Shown piece after piece: positions 45,665 through 55,981 of a stretch of DNA of 64,000 nucleotides. The DNA is taken from positions 124,001 through 188,000 of the forward strand of contig CASICJ010000002.1 of the NCBI GenBank assembly GCA_949373085.1, written 5' to 3'. This stretch comes from an uncultured Verrucomicrobiales bacterium (GTDB lineage Bacteria; Verrucomicrobiota; Verrucomicrobiia; Verrucomicrobiales; Akkermansiaceae). The translations under genes were made by a program, and so were the position numbers. The first letter of the stretch is position 1. Each line of letters opens with the position of its first letter. The notes under the pieces are model-generated. The model was not told the DNA's origin. It searched no databases and saw only the letters and a list, made by a program, of their open reading frames with translations.

Positions 45665-48145
45665 ATGATATTACGTTCAGTTTCATTGCTAGCTCTCGCC
45701 ACAATCGGTCTTAGCGCCGCTGAATTTGACCTCGTCAAGCTCGGTAAAGAAACTTTTAACGCCGTTGGTTGTGCAGAATGCCATTCTGAAATAAAGGATG
45801 ACACCTCGGTCAAAACTGGCCCTGGCCTCTACGGTCTTTTCCCAACCACCGCACGCAAGCGCGACATCATTGAAGCGGGAGAAAATCATAAGCACACGAT
45901 CACTGCTGACTACGCATATTTTAATAAGTCGCTGCGCACTCCGGCTACCGAGATCGCAATCTCCGAAGTTGCACCGACTAAAGGAACGACCTTCCTCCCA
46001 GTCATGCCGGCCTACCCTGAGACCTTCCTAAATACGCAAAAGGCCAAGGCCATCTTCCACTATCTACAAACCCTAAACGATGACGGACTTCGCGGCCCAT
46101 CCAAGGTCATGGACGAGCTGAAGGAGGGAACGGTTGTTAAAGACATTCACGAAAACCCAACCGAAATCCTCGTCACCGATCGCACCCGTATTTTTCGTGC
46201 TCGTATTCCCGGTTCCTCCGCACGTGCTGTTCACGTAGGTCACCCCAGCGGGCTCAACTACGCCTTTGATCCTCGCAATATGAAAATCAATAAGGTCTGG
46301 TGGGGTGGATTTCTCAATCTTAAGAACGAGATGTCAGGGCGAGGCAACAGTCCTTCGACCCTGGGAAAAAATGCTCGCGAGGTAAGCCTCTCTAACCAAC
46401 CCAAGCTCCATGGTGAGCCGGTCGATCTATCTTTCAAATCACCCCTCATCAACGATGGTAAAAGCATCGAAAATAATCTCTGGGGTGATGAAGACTTCAT
46501 CGATCAACTTAAAAAAGCCAACGCACACTTCATTGGCTACGACTACCCCTCCGATCCCAAGGGCCACCCAACCTTCCATTACCGTGTTGGAAAGGACACT
46601 TACTCTCTAACTTTCACGATCAAAGCTGACGGCCTTGCTGTCACTCAATCGACCAAGAATGGCAAGGCATCCAAGCACGAAATAAAAACCGACAAACCTG
46701 AGTCGGTTTGGAGACCAAACCCCATCCCATCAACGCTGACCCAGCAAGTCGCGCTAACTCCCATGGACCGGATCGTCCTATTGCCTGGCTACTCTGCAGA
46801 ACGCGTCCCCGCCCCGACCGATCCACATGGACGTCCACAGCTCTTCGAACCCCTTGGGATGGCTCTTGATCCCAAAGATGGCTCCATTGTTGTCACCACC
46901 CGCACCGCCGGAGTCTGGCGCTTTAAAGATAATACCTGGACCATGATTGCCGACGGCCTTCTCGATGCCCTCGGTGTAATCGTTGAAAAGGATCGGCTCG
47001 TGATTGGTCAAAAGGCAGAACTTACCGCGCTCTATGATGAAAATGGCGATGGCTTCTATGAGACCTTTCGCACTCTGAGCGACGACTTCCTTTTTACCGC
47101 AAACTACCACGGATACCTGCACGGCCCGGCAAAGGATCAGTCTGGAAACTACTACTTCACCCTGAACCTTGACCACCGCGATGGTCGCCAGATCCACAAA
47201 GCGAATGGTCCATTTATGGGCTCCCAAGGCGGCTACCGTGGCTGGACCTTACAAGTCACCCCTGACGGAAAAACTATCCCATTTGCAATGGGACTGCGGA
47301 GCCCCGCTGGAATTTCGGCCAGCCCCGAGGGAGACATTTACTACACTGAGAACCAAGGTGAATACAATGGCACCTCGAAAATGCACCTTGTTCAAAAAGG
47401 AAACTATTACGGTCATCCTTCCGGCCTCGTTGATGTTCCGGGCATGAAACCTGACTCGCCAGAAATCGCTTGGGATAAGTGGGTTCCAAAGCGTGCGGTA
47501 TCAGTCGCTCTTTTACCACATGGACGCATCGCCAACGCTCCAGGCAGCCCTACTTGGGACACCACAGACGGGAAATTTGGTCCTTTTGCTGGAGATATTT
47601 ATTGTGGAGACCAAACCCTTTCGACCCTTTTCCGGATTGCCCTGAAGCCGAAAAATGAAGCCGCGCTTATCCACTTCGCAGACGGTTTCCCCTCTGGTCT
47701 CATGAGGCAAACGTTCGACAAAGACGGCGCGATGTATGTCGGTCAAACTGGTCGCGGATGGCGCGCTCGTGGTGGCAGCCAGCACGCCCTCGTTAAACTC
47801 ACCTACACCAAAAATGACTCCCCGCAGTTGAAGGATATCTCACGCAAAGGTGACACCTTCACCTTACACTTCAGCGGCAACACCAAGGAACTCGCGGAGG
47901 AAACCGACCTTGCTATCGAATCATGGTTTTACCACGACAAACCCGACTACGGATCCCCAAGCAATAACAAGCTGAAGGAGAGCATCGCTAGCCAGAAGAC
48001 GAATCGAGCAAAGGGCACAATTACTATCAAACTTAAGTCTAACGATCAGCGACAGGCCGGGAGCCGTGTCTTCTACTTCTCATCCAAGAGTCTTCCCAAA
48101 AACCGGAAGGACTCCCTCCAAGCCTACTACACAATCTCTCGATAA
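45665..48145 (+). CDS. Secreted c-type cytochrome domain plus PQQ/sorbosone-dehydrogenase-like beta-propeller protein
   Basis: Signal peptide; heme motif VGCAECHS; propeller segment LFEPLGMALDPKDGSIVVTTRTAGVWRFKDN...GLRSPAGISASPEGDIYYTENQGEYNGTSKMHLVQKGNYYGHPSG. Confidence 0.85.
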   Translation: MILRSVSLLALATIGLSAAEFDLVKLGKETFNAVGCAECHSEIKDDTSVKTGPGLYGLFPTTARKRDIIEAGENHKHTITADYAYFNKSLRTPATEIAISEVAPTKGTTFLPVMPAYPETFLNTQKAKAIFHYLQTLNDDGLRGPSKVMDELKEGTVVKDIHENPTEILVTDRTRIFRARIPGSSARAVHVGHPSGLNYAFDPRNMKINKVWWGGFLNLKNEMSGRGNSPSTLGKNAREVSLSNQPKLHGEPVDLSFKSPLINDGKSIENNLWGDEDFIDQLKKANAHFIGYDYPSDPKGHPTFHYRVGKDTYSLTFTIKADGLAVTQSTKNGKASKHEIKTDKPESVWRPNPIPSTLTQQVALTPMDRIVLLPGYSAERVPAPTDPHGRPQLFEPLGMALDPKDGSIVVTTRTAGVWRFKDNTWTMIADGLLDALGVIVEKDRLVIGQKAELTALYDENGDGFYETFRTLSDDFLFTANYHGYLHGPAKDQSGNYYFTLNLDHRDGRQIHKANGPFMGSQGGYRGWTLQVTPDGKTIPFAMGLRSPAGISASPEGDIYYTENQGEYNGTSKMHLVQKGNYYGHPSGLVDVPGMKPDSPEIAWDKWVPKRAVSVALLPHGRIANAPGSPTWDTTDGKFGPFAGDIYCGDQTLSTLFRIALKPKNEAALIHFADGFPSGLMRQTFDKDGAMYVGQTGRGWRARGGSQHALVKLTYTKNDSPQLKDISRKGDTFTLHFSGNTKELAEETDLAIESWFYHDKPDYGSPSNNKLKESIASQKTNRAKGTITIKLKSNDQRQAGSRVFYFSSKSLPKNRKDSLQAYYTISR

Positions 48146-48219
48146 GAGCGTCTTTCCTTTTTCCGGCTTCCCCTCCACCTTTTCTCCAATGAATTAGAGG
48201 ATTAATCTTTGATTTTAGT

Positions 48220-48753
48220 ATGGGTCTTCTTTCCTTTCTCAACACCGAACGCCAAAACTTTGACGTTAGCGCAGCCGATAGCCGACTCTCCGTTGACCTT
48301 ACCAAGTTCATCATTGGATCGACGCCCCTCGGTAAAGAGCCTTGGGATGGAGATTCTTTCGCAAAAGAATTGGAGAAGGAAGTAACCCTGAAATCCGATC
48401 GGTCTGGATACGAACTCGGAGTAAAGGACGGCAAGCTAGATCATGCTTTTTTCACCATCAAAAATTTTAAAGGCATCTTCTTAGTGGAGGAAAAGTCGCT
48501 CGTCCTCTCGAGCACGACAAATAGAAAAGAAATCATCTCTATTTTCGGAGAACCCTATTGGGCAGACATTGACGATGGTGAAATCATTCTCTTTTACGAA
48601 TACCAAGAAAGCACAATCGAACTTCAATTCGAATTTCCGGACGGCGAACACCTAGAATTTATCACTCTGATGAAAGGTGGGATCCTATCAAAACAAGAAA
48701 AGCGCGAAAGCTACCGAGTCACCAAACCTTGGCCACCCGAAAAAAGACAATAA
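48220..48753 (+). CDS. Hypothetical protein
   Basis: 177 aa uninterrupted ORF; no family recognised. Confidence 0.5.
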   Translation: MGLLSFLNTERQNFDVSAADSRLSVDLTKFIIGSTPLGKEPWDGDSFAKELEKEVTLKSDRSGYELGVKDGKLDHAFFTIKNFKGIFLVEEKSLVLSSTTNRKEIISIFGEPYWADIDDGEIILFYEYQESTIELQFEFPDGEHLEFITLMKGGILSKQEKRESYRVTKPWPPEKRQ

Positions 48754-48815
48754 AAGCTTTGTGACGTAAGCGATTTTCTCGACACGCGTATCCTCAATAC
48801 CGACGAAGCTGAAGT

Positions 48816-51221
48816 CTAATAATGAACCTCACTTCGTCTCTGCTCCAGCGTTCCCTTCGTAACTCCGAGTCTCTCAATTGCGCCCAACTTCCTCACCAAG
48901 TCCTGAGCTTCGCCCTCCCCATTGAGAAAATTCTGATACCAGCCGACTAACCTTGCCGACTGCCTAACGTCCTCTTCGAGTAACTCCACCCGAAATTTTC
49001 GCAGCCCTAGCGAGATGAAATCATCGACACTTGCTGCTCCTGTCTGAGCCCGTCCATTAAAAAGCGTGTTTCGACACCCTACATCAGCTTTTAAAATGTG
49101 TAACTGCCCCACTCTATCCCGCAGTTGAACATCATGTTGATCACAGGGCTTTCCACAATTTTTGATACTCGTTCCGTCACTCAAAAACGTACAGAACACA
49201 CAGTGTTCCATATGAAACATCGGCATGTGCTGATGGACCGTGAGCTCAAACCACTTCGGCGAAGCGCTCGCCAATAATTCACTCACCTGACCTTCATTCA
49301 AATCATAAGAAACCGTGAGATTTTCAAATCCTCCATGCCTCATCAACAATGCAGCCGAAACTGGGTTCGAGACGTTCAATGAAAAATCCGCGACCGTTTT
49401 AATCCCTCGTTCTTTGAAATATCTGACGCCCCCAAGATTACGAACCAACACCCCATCTGGCTCAGCCTTCTCCACCAATTTAAAAAAACCCATCTCCGTT
49501 GGCTTCTGAATTCTTGGCGTCGCTAAAAACACCTTCATCCCACCTTTACGGGCAATCTTTACTGCCTCGCGGTATTCCTTTAGATCCTCAAAATCACAAT
49601 AAACGAAACCCGCCCCCGCTCGCGCACACCCCTCGACCTGTTCCAACGAACGACATAACACCCGTAACTCCGGCAAACCTTCATCCACTGTCCCACGCTC
49701 TGGCATCAGCCCGGCCAAAATTGCCCCGCCATCTTTCACCACCGGCTCTTCTTTTAACTCCTCTACCAATCGCCGCCGTATTCGATTCAATTCACCCAAT
49801 GGAATCATCACCTCGCCTTCGAGGAAATTTTGCACTAATCCCAACTGGAATTCCGTTCCACCCAATCTCCCTAAGTGCCCCGCTAAAACCTCCTTGGTCA
49901 ACGGGCGCTTCTCAGCTTTTTCAAGCATCACCTCACTCACCACCTTTTTCCCTCGGCATTCCAAAATCAAAGGCTCACCGGACCTTCCTGAAACTTGAAT
50001 CATCAGAGAATCCCCTTTCTCTTCCAATCGCCCACCTTTCCAACTCTTCTTTACTTCTTTCTCCAAACCCGGATCGCTCGTCTTCCACAAACCCTGTCCC
50101 GCGTGCACTCGCTTCCAATTGATTCCCGACCGCCGATCAAAGAACAACTTCTTACCCTCTACCTTCCAAACCATCCCACCCTGCTCGTCATTTCGATCCT
50201 CCCCCGCATCAAAGACAAAGCCATCCCCGGGGTTTAGTGAAACCTTATTCGTAGCCAATTCAACCCAACCCTCTCCGCGAGCCGCAATCTCACCAGCCCA
50301 CGCCCCGCGCTTCTTCCCCCACTTCCCATGAGTCAACCGGGGATGATTTATTCCCTCCAACCAACCACTGGAAAGCCCGCGCGAAAACATCATCTCCAAC
50401 ATGTAACGATCCTTCTCTGTGATCTCGACTTCGTCCAACGCCTTGCGATAAACCCGCGTCACCGCAGCAACATACTCGGGCGACTTTAGTCGCCCCTCGA
50501 TTTTATAACTCCTCACTCCCGCTTTCACCAAATCGGGTATTACGTCCACAGCCGCTAAATCCTGGGGGCTCAGAAGATAACGCACCTCGCCCATCGGCAC
50601 CGTTTCACCATCTACTACCAGCTCATAAGGCATCCGACATGCCTGCGCACACTCTCCACGATTTGCAGAACGCTGCCCCAGACTTTCCGAAGTTAAACAC
50701 TGCCCCGAATAAGCCACACATAGCGCCCCATGTATAAAAACCTCCAAAGCCACCTCACCCTTATTTCGAACCCGCATGATTTCTTCAACCGACATCTCCC
50801 GCGCCAAAACGGCCCGATCCAAATCTAAAAAACCATCCACAAAATCCAAACCCTCCGACGAGGTAATTGTCATCTGCGTCGAAGCATGTAGCTCCATCTC
50901 CGGCGCAATCTCTTGCACCAACTTTGCCGCTCCTAAATCCTGAACAATGACTGCATCCACTCCGGATCGCGCCATCGTCTCGATCTGCTCAACCGCTCCC
51001 CCCAGCTCCGAGGGAAAAATGAGGGTATTGAAAGCCACAAATCCCTTCACCCCGTGCCGATGAAGAAAATCCATTAACTCCGGCAGATCCTCTTCCGTGA
51101 AATTATCAGCCCGCATCCGAGCATTAAACTTCGGTAGCCCGAAGTAGATCGCATCCGCCCCATTGGCCACCGCCGCACGCGCGCAATCCCAATTCCCAGC
51201 CGGAGCCAATAGTTCAGTCAC
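48816..51221 (-). CDS. U32 family peptidase / RlhA-type RNA hydroxylation-like protein (long form)
   Basis: MTELLAPAGNWDCARAAVANGADAIYFGLPKFNARMRADNFTEEDL...HGALCVAYSGQCLTSESLGQRSANRGECAQACRMPYEL; C-terminal EHCVFCTFLSDGTSIKNCGKPC. Confidence 0.92.
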   Translation of the reverse strand: MTELLAPAGNWDCARAAVANGADAIYFGLPKFNARMRADNFTEEDLPELMDFLHRHGVKGFVAFNTLIFPSELGGAVEQIETMARSGVDAVIVQDLGAAKLVQEIAPEMELHASTQMTITSSEGLDFVDGFLDLDRAVLAREMSVEEIMRVRNKGEVALEVFIHGALCVAYSGQCLTSESLGQRSANRGECAQACRMPYELVVDGETVPMGEVRYLLSPQDLAAVDVIPDLVKAGVRSYKIEGRLKSPEYVAAVTRVYRKALDEVEITEKDRYMLEMMFSRGLSSGWLEGINHPRLTHGKWGKKRGAWAGEIAARGEGWVELATNKVSLNPGDGFVFDAGEDRNDEQGGMVWKVEGKKLFFDRRSGINWKRVHAGQGLWKTSDPGLEKEVKKSWKGGRLEEKGDSLMIQVSGRSGEPLILECRGKKVVSEVMLEKAEKRPLTKEVLAGHLGRLGGTEFQLGLVQNFLEGEVMIPLGELNRIRRRLVEELKEEPVVKDGGAILAGLMPERGTVDEGLPELRVLCRSLEQVEGCARAGAGFVYCDFEDLKEYREAVKIARKGGMKVFLATPRIQKPTEMGFFKLVEKAEPDGVLVRNLGGVRYFKERGIKTVADFSLNVSNPVSAALLMRHGGFENLTVSYDLNEGQVSELLASASPKWFELTVHQHMPMFHMEHCVFCTFLSDGTSIKNCGKPCDQHDVQLRDRVGQLHILKADVGCRNTLFNGRAQTGAASVDDFISLGLRKFRVELLEEDVRQSARLVGWYQNFLNGEGEAQDLVRKLGAIERLGVTKGTLEQRRSEVHY

Positions 51222-51325
51222 AGCTAAGTCCTAATCGCCCCAAATGCTGGAAGCAACACTAAGAGACTCAAGCCCCTTAAAGCCTGAAGCAGGTTAATCT
51301 ACTCACAGCTCTGCATAAAACTCCC

Positions 51326-52015
51326 TCATCTTTCCGCCACGAACAAGGTATGGGTAAACCTCTTCGCCTTCGGGTAGGCTTTTGCTGGAATCGCCTCGAC
51401 TCGCGAAAACACCTTTCTCAACAATCTTACAAATCCGGAATCCTCGTGAGCCGACCAGTAAACAACCCGTCCATTTGGTCTCAAAGCCGCTCTCGCAATT
51501 TCCAAGCCCCGCCTTTCATAAAGCCGCCCATTTCCCTTCTGAACTAACGGATCAGGACTGTTATCCACATCCAACAAAATGGCATCATACCTTCCGCCCG
51601 ATTGCATGATCTTAAAAACATCCCTTCTCAATACTTCTACCCTTCCATCATCCAAAAGCGCACCATTCACCTCCCGCAGGTGCTCCCGGTTCCAGTCGAT
51701 AACCACTTGTAGCAACTCAGCCACCTCCACATCCGAATCTGCCGAAACTAATTCCAATACCTTCCGCAAGGTAAACCCAAACCCTAGCCCGCCGATCAAC
51801 ACCCGCTGAGTTCGCCCCCCTGCGCCACAAGCCAATTCCGCCATCATTTGCTCGGACGAACATGCCGTAGTACTCATCAAGGGAACCCCTCCTACCTTAA
51901 GAAAATACTCCCCGTCATGCTCTTGCAGAAGCAAGGTTTCCCCATCGGGAGAGGCGCTGGCAGCGAGATTGTTCGTCGGCTTCACAGGGAAGAGAGTAGT
52001 ATTCCATCGACACAT
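51326..52015 (-). CDS. Spermidine synthase-like SAM-dependent protein
   Basis: VLIGGLGFGFTLRKVLELVSADSDVEVAELLQVVIDWNREHL...YDAILLDVDNSP. Confidence 0.8.
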   Translation of the reverse strand: MCRWNTTLFPVKPTNNLAASASPDGETLLLQEHDGEYFLKVGGVPLMSTTACSSEQMMAELACGAGGRTQRVLIGGLGFGFTLRKVLELVSADSDVEVAELLQVVIDWNREHLREVNGALLDDGRVEVLRRDVFKIMQSGGRYDAILLDVDNSPDPLVQKGNGRLYERRGLEIARAALRPNGRVVYWSAHEDSGFVRLLRKVFSRVEAIPAKAYPKAKRFTHTLFVAER

Positions 52016-52061
52016 TGAAAGGCTTTCGAGACACTGGCTGTAAGCAATTATCACTCGCCCA

Positions 52062-52304
52062 ATGACCAAGAAACGAATCATCTTCATTGTTTTCGTTCTC
52101 CTGCTCCTGCTTCATCAAGACAGCTGGAACTGGGATAACGCCAATCTAGTCTTGGGCTTTATGCCCGTAGGACTTTTTTACCATGCCTGTTACTCTCTCG
52201 TCGCAGCCCTTTTTTGGGGCATCGTCATGAAGGTTGCCTGGCCTACCGAGCTCGAAAAATGGGCCGAAGGCGGACCTGAGTCATCGGAAGGAGGTAGCAA
52301 ATGA
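52062..52304 (+). CDS. Small membrane protein, DUF3311-like, symporter-associated
   Basis: Two TM helices; 4-nt overlap with the downstream SSS-family transporter. Confidence 0.65.
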   Translation: MTKKRIIFIVFVLLLLLHQDSWNWDNANLVLGFMPVGLFYHACYSLVAALFWGIVMKVAWPTELEKWAEGGPESSEGGSK

Positions 52305-53827
52305 CTACTGTCATCGTCATCGCAATTTACCTAGGCCTTCTTCTCGGGCTCGCTCTCTTTGCCAAGACCCTCTTCCGGGGCACGCCAAAAGACTACTTCG
52401 TCGCCAGCCACTCGATCGGCCCCTTCATGTTGCTGATGTCGGTTTTTGGAACTACCATGACTGCCTTTGCTCTCGTTGGATCGACCGGTAAGGCCTTTGG
52501 AACCGGAATTGGAACCTACGGACTGATGGCTTCATCATCAGGGCTCATCCACGCTGCTTGCTTCCTGTTCATCGGCATCAAACTTTGGGCGATCGGAAAG
52601 CGCTACGGCTATGTTACCCAAATACAGTACTTTCGCGCCCGCTTTGAGTCCAAGGCTTTCGGATACCTACTTTTCCCAATCCTCGTTCTTCTCGTCATCC
52701 CCTACCTTCTCATCGGAATTATCGGGGCTGCCAAGACAATCGAGGGCGTGACCAAAGCTAAAGTAAAGCCCAGTGGTGACCTCATCGCTCCCGGAGTATT
52801 CCCAGAATGGACTGACAACGGAGCCATTCCTCCCTGGTTTACTGGACTCGTCATTTGTATCGTAGTCCTAACTTATATCTTTGCGGGTGGATCTCGGGCT
52901 GCCGCTTGGGCCAACACCTTTCAGACGATCGTCTTTATGATTATGGGCGTTCTTGCTTTCTATCTTATCTCAGGTGAACTCGGCGGAGTTGGAGCTGCTA
53001 TTGAGCAGGCAAAGGATACCCACAAAGTCCGAACGGTCGATGGAACGGTGGGAGTCTCGCAACTTACTTTTTTAACCTATATGTTTATCCCGCTCAGTGT
53101 AGGAATGTTTCCTCACCTTTTCCAGCACTGGCTTACCGCTAAGAGCGCCAAGAGCTTCAAGCTTACCGTGGTGGCCCATCCCATTTGTATTGCCATCGTT
53201 TGGGTTCCTTGTGTCCTCATCGGTATTTGGGCCAGCGGCCAACTCGATTCTGGAGCTAATCCCGCTTCCATTCTTTCCATCATGGTTTCCAAGCTCGTCG
53301 CAGACCCGCTCATTGTCGGCCTCGTTACTGCCGGGATTCTCGCAGCCATTATGTCCTCGCTCGACTCACAATTCCTCTGCCTCGGCACAATGTTTACGAA
53401 CGATATTATGCTGCACGATTCGAAAAAAACCTACACTGACAAACAAATACTGCTCATGGCACGCGGATTCATCGTAGCGATTGTTATCGTAATTTATGTT
53501 ATCTCGCTGATCCTTCTTCAGCAGGAAAAACAATTCATCTTCGGTCTTGCCGTATGGAGCTTCTCTGGATTTGCAGCCCTGACCCCTCTCGTGATTGCTG
53601 CTCTTTACTGGAAGCGTTCTACAAAAACTGGTGCCTACGCCTGTGTCATAGCAGTCTTTGTAAGCTGGCTCATCTTCTTCTCCATGTCAGGATTTGGAGG
53701 GGAGCTTCACATCTTGGGTGGAGTGACTCCAGCCGCTATCATGTGGTTCATCGGCGCGACCGCCATGATTATTGGCTCGCTCCTTTCACAACCACCTAGC
53801 GAAAAGACCCTCACCAAGTTTTTTTAG
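52301..53827 (+). CDS. Sodium:solute symporter (SSS family)
   Basis: About 13 TM segments; GSTGKAFGTGIGTYGLMASSSG, GGSRAAAWANTFQTIVFM, GILAAIMSSLDSQFLCLGTMFTNDI. Confidence 0.92.
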   Translation: MTTVIVIAIYLGLLLGLALFAKTLFRGTPKDYFVASHSIGPFMLLMSVFGTTMTAFALVGSTGKAFGTGIGTYGLMASSSGLIHAACFLFIGIKLWAIGKRYGYVTQIQYFRARFESKAFGYLLFPILVLLVIPYLLIGIIGAAKTIEGVTKAKVKPSGDLIAPGVFPEWTDNGAIPPWFTGLVICIVVLTYIFAGGSRAAAWANTFQTIVFMIMGVLAFYLISGELGGVGAAIEQAKDTHKVRTVDGTVGVSQLTFLTYMFIPLSVGMFPHLFQHWLTAKSAKSFKLTVVAHPICIAIVWVPCVLIGIWASGQLDSGANPASILSIMVSKLVADPLIVGLVTAGILAAIMSSLDSQFLCLGTMFTNDIMLHDSKKTYTDKQILLMARGFIVAIVIVIYVISLILLQQEKQFIFGLAVWSFSGFAALTPLVIAALYWKRSTKTGAYACVIAVFVSWLIFFSMSGFGGELHILGGVTPAAIMWFIGATAMIIGSLLSQPPSEKTLTKFF

Positions 53828-53858
53828 ACGACAGTTAGACTTACTCGTAAATCATCTC

Positions 53859-53886
53859 AACCCCGGGGAATACCCCGGGGTTTTTT
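53859..53886 (+). terminator. Rho-independent terminator after SSS symporter
   Basis: AACCCCGGGGAATACCCCGGGGTTTTTT. Confidence 0.88.
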
Positions 53887-54082
53887 CTTGGTTCGATCCA
53901 ATTGCTTCCTGACCTCAATTCCCCAGATCACCAAAACCCGATTTATCTGCTCTTCTTTGTGAGCTTTGCGGCCCCAACGCTCGAATGACATAGCCTCGGA
54001 AAATTCCAAGTTACATCCTTTCCCTGAGGCTCCCTAACAGCTAAACACCCGCCTCGCGAGATCGTATTCCTTCTGCAAATCA

Positions 54083-55075
54083 ATGACCTCTGACAAAACT
54101 TCTCATACCAAGACCGCGACCTATTTGGCGGACATCCGTGAACGTGTTGGACGAATCGTCGTCGGTCAGGACGTGGTCGTTGAGCGCACCCTTATTGCCC
54201 TCCTGACCTCTGGCCACCTCCTTCTGGAGGGAATGCCCGGGCTCGCCAAGACTCTCCTCGTCAACACAATCTCTAAGGCGCTCCACCTCGACTTCCGTCG
54301 AGTCCAATTCACGATTGACCTTCTCCCATCCGATATCCTCGGCACAGAAATTCTCGACGAAAAATCTGGCGAATTTCGCACTCATCAAGGCCCTATCTTT
54401 ACAAATCTTCTTCTCACAGACGAGATCAACCGAGCCGCTCCCAAAGTCCAGGGCGCTCTTCTTGAATCCATGCAAGAGCGAAAGGTCACCCTTGGTGCAG
54501 AAACCTTCTCGCTTCCCACACCGTTCCTCGTGATCGCAACGCAGAACCCGATCGAGCAATCAGGAACTTTCGAACTCCCCGAAGCTCAGCTTGACCGCTT
54601 CATGCTCTGCCACCGACTCGGCTACCCGAAACCCGAGGAAGAAGAAGAAATTCTTCGTCGAAACCTCAAACTTGGCGTTGAAAAGAAGGGGGAAGGAGCT
54701 GTCGCTCGAACCGAATTTGACCTCGTCACCGACAATGCTGTTGGTACGCCGCAAGATCTAGTCGACGCGATGGAAGCGACCCACGAAATTCATGTCAGCG
54801 AAGTCTTGTTGAAACATGTCGTAGATATCGTGGAGCGTACTCGGAATCACCCCGACCTCGAAATGGGCTGCTCGCCTCGTGCCGGCATTTCTCTTCTTAA
54901 AGCCTCGCGTGCTCGCGCTCTCATTCAAGGCCGTAACTATGCCATACCCGAAGATATTTTCGCTCTTGCGGAAGACGTCTGCCTCCATCGAATTCGCCTC
55001 TCCTATGAGGCCCTTGCTGAAGGAAAAACACCCCAAGCTGTCCTTCAGAAAATCCTCAACGATTCAATTTCGTAG
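54083..55075 (+). CDS. MoxR-family AAA+ ATPase
   Basis: VVVGQDVVVERTLIALLTSGHLLLEGMPGLAKTLLV...LLTDEINRAAPKVQGALLESMQERKVTLG...FLVIATQNPIEQSGTFELPEAQLDRF. Confidence 0.96.
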   Translation: MTSDKTSHTKTATYLADIRERVGRIVVGQDVVVERTLIALLTSGHLLLEGMPGLAKTLLVNTISKALHLDFRRVQFTIDLLPSDILGTEILDEKSGEFRTHQGPIFTNLLLTDEINRAAPKVQGALLESMQERKVTLGAETFSLPTPFLVIATQNPIEQSGTFELPEAQLDRFMLCHRLGYPKPEEEEEILRRNLKLGVEKKGEGAVARTEFDLVTDNAVGTPQDLVDAMEATHEIHVSEVLLKHVVDIVERTRNHPDLEMGCSPRAGISLLKASRARALIQGRNYAIPEDIFALAEDVCLHRIRLSYEALAEGKTPQAVLQKILNDSIS

Positions 55076-55126
55076 TCAGAGGCGCTGATTTTTAATCCGC
55101 ACTCCAACATCACGTTTGGCTTTCCA

Positions 55127-55981
55127 ATGCCCCTCCTCACCGACCAGCAAACTAAGCCGCTCGATTCCCGCCAGTTCCTGCTTGCCGTAAAACGACTTGC
55201 CGACTCATTGTCGTATGGCACAGACCGGTCCCCCTTTCTTGGTCAAGGTCTTGAATATATGCAATCGCGCCAGTATGTTCCCGGTGATCCGGTCAAATCG
55301 ATCGATTGGCGCATCACCGCCCGCACTGGCAAAGTCCACGTTAAGGAATACGAATCGCCTAAGTCCCTTCCGGTGTGGTTCATCGTCGACACCTCAGCAT
55401 CAATGGCTTTGTCATCAATCAAAGTCTCTAAGTACCAAATCGCCGCCCAAATCGCAGGCGGACTCGCGCTTGCCTCTATCGACCGCGTTTCGCCCGTAGG
55501 CATCCTTGGAGCAGGTTCACGCGACCTCAATATAAAACCTTCGCTCTCCCGCGAAACCATTCTGCAGTGGCTTCACGAACTCCGAGCCTACCAATTTAAC
55601 GAACCCACTTGCTTAGGTGAAAAGCTCATCGCGCTTAATCCGTCACTTGGCGAAAGCTCACTAATATTCGTGCTTTCTGATCTACACGATCCTAGCGCGA
55701 TACCAGCCCTTAAATTACTAGGACATCGCCATGACATTGTCGTTATCCCGCTTCGTGATCCAGCCGAAGACTCTATTCCGGGAGCAGGCTTCATTCGCGG
55801 ACGCGAAGTCGAGACCGGACACGAAGCTACCCTTTCGGCTAAGAGGCAATTCACCTCTCTGGAAGCTCTTACCACCAATCTCAAAAAATCCTCGCTCGAT
55901 CATTTCCCCATTCGTACTGACCAACCATTCTTGGCTTCTCTTCGCCTCTTCCTTCAATCTCGAAACCTTCTCTCACGATGA
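55127..55981 (+). CDS. DUF58 domain protein
   Basis: GLEYMQSRQYVPGDPVKSIDWRITARTGKVHVKEYESPKSLPVWFIVDTSASMAL. Confidence 0.94.
   Translation: MPLLTDQQTKPLDSRQFLLAVKRLADSLSYGTDRSPFLGQGLEYMQSRQYVPGDPVKSIDWRITARTGKVHVKEYESPKSLPVWFIVDTSASMALSSIKVSKYQIAAQIAGGLALASIDRVSPVGILGAGSRDLNIKPSLSRETILQWLHELRAYQFNEPTCLGEKLIALNPSLGESSLIFVLSDLHDPSAIPALKLLGHRHDIVVIPLRDPAEDSIPGAGFIRGREVETGHEATLSAKRQFTSLEALTTNLKKSSLDHFPIRTDQPFLASLRLFLQSRNLLSR

Noticed and set aside
49499-50122. 207-aa plus-strand ORF rich in Pro/Ser
   Set aside because: Antisense to the U32 peptidase gene, which has diagnostic motifs.
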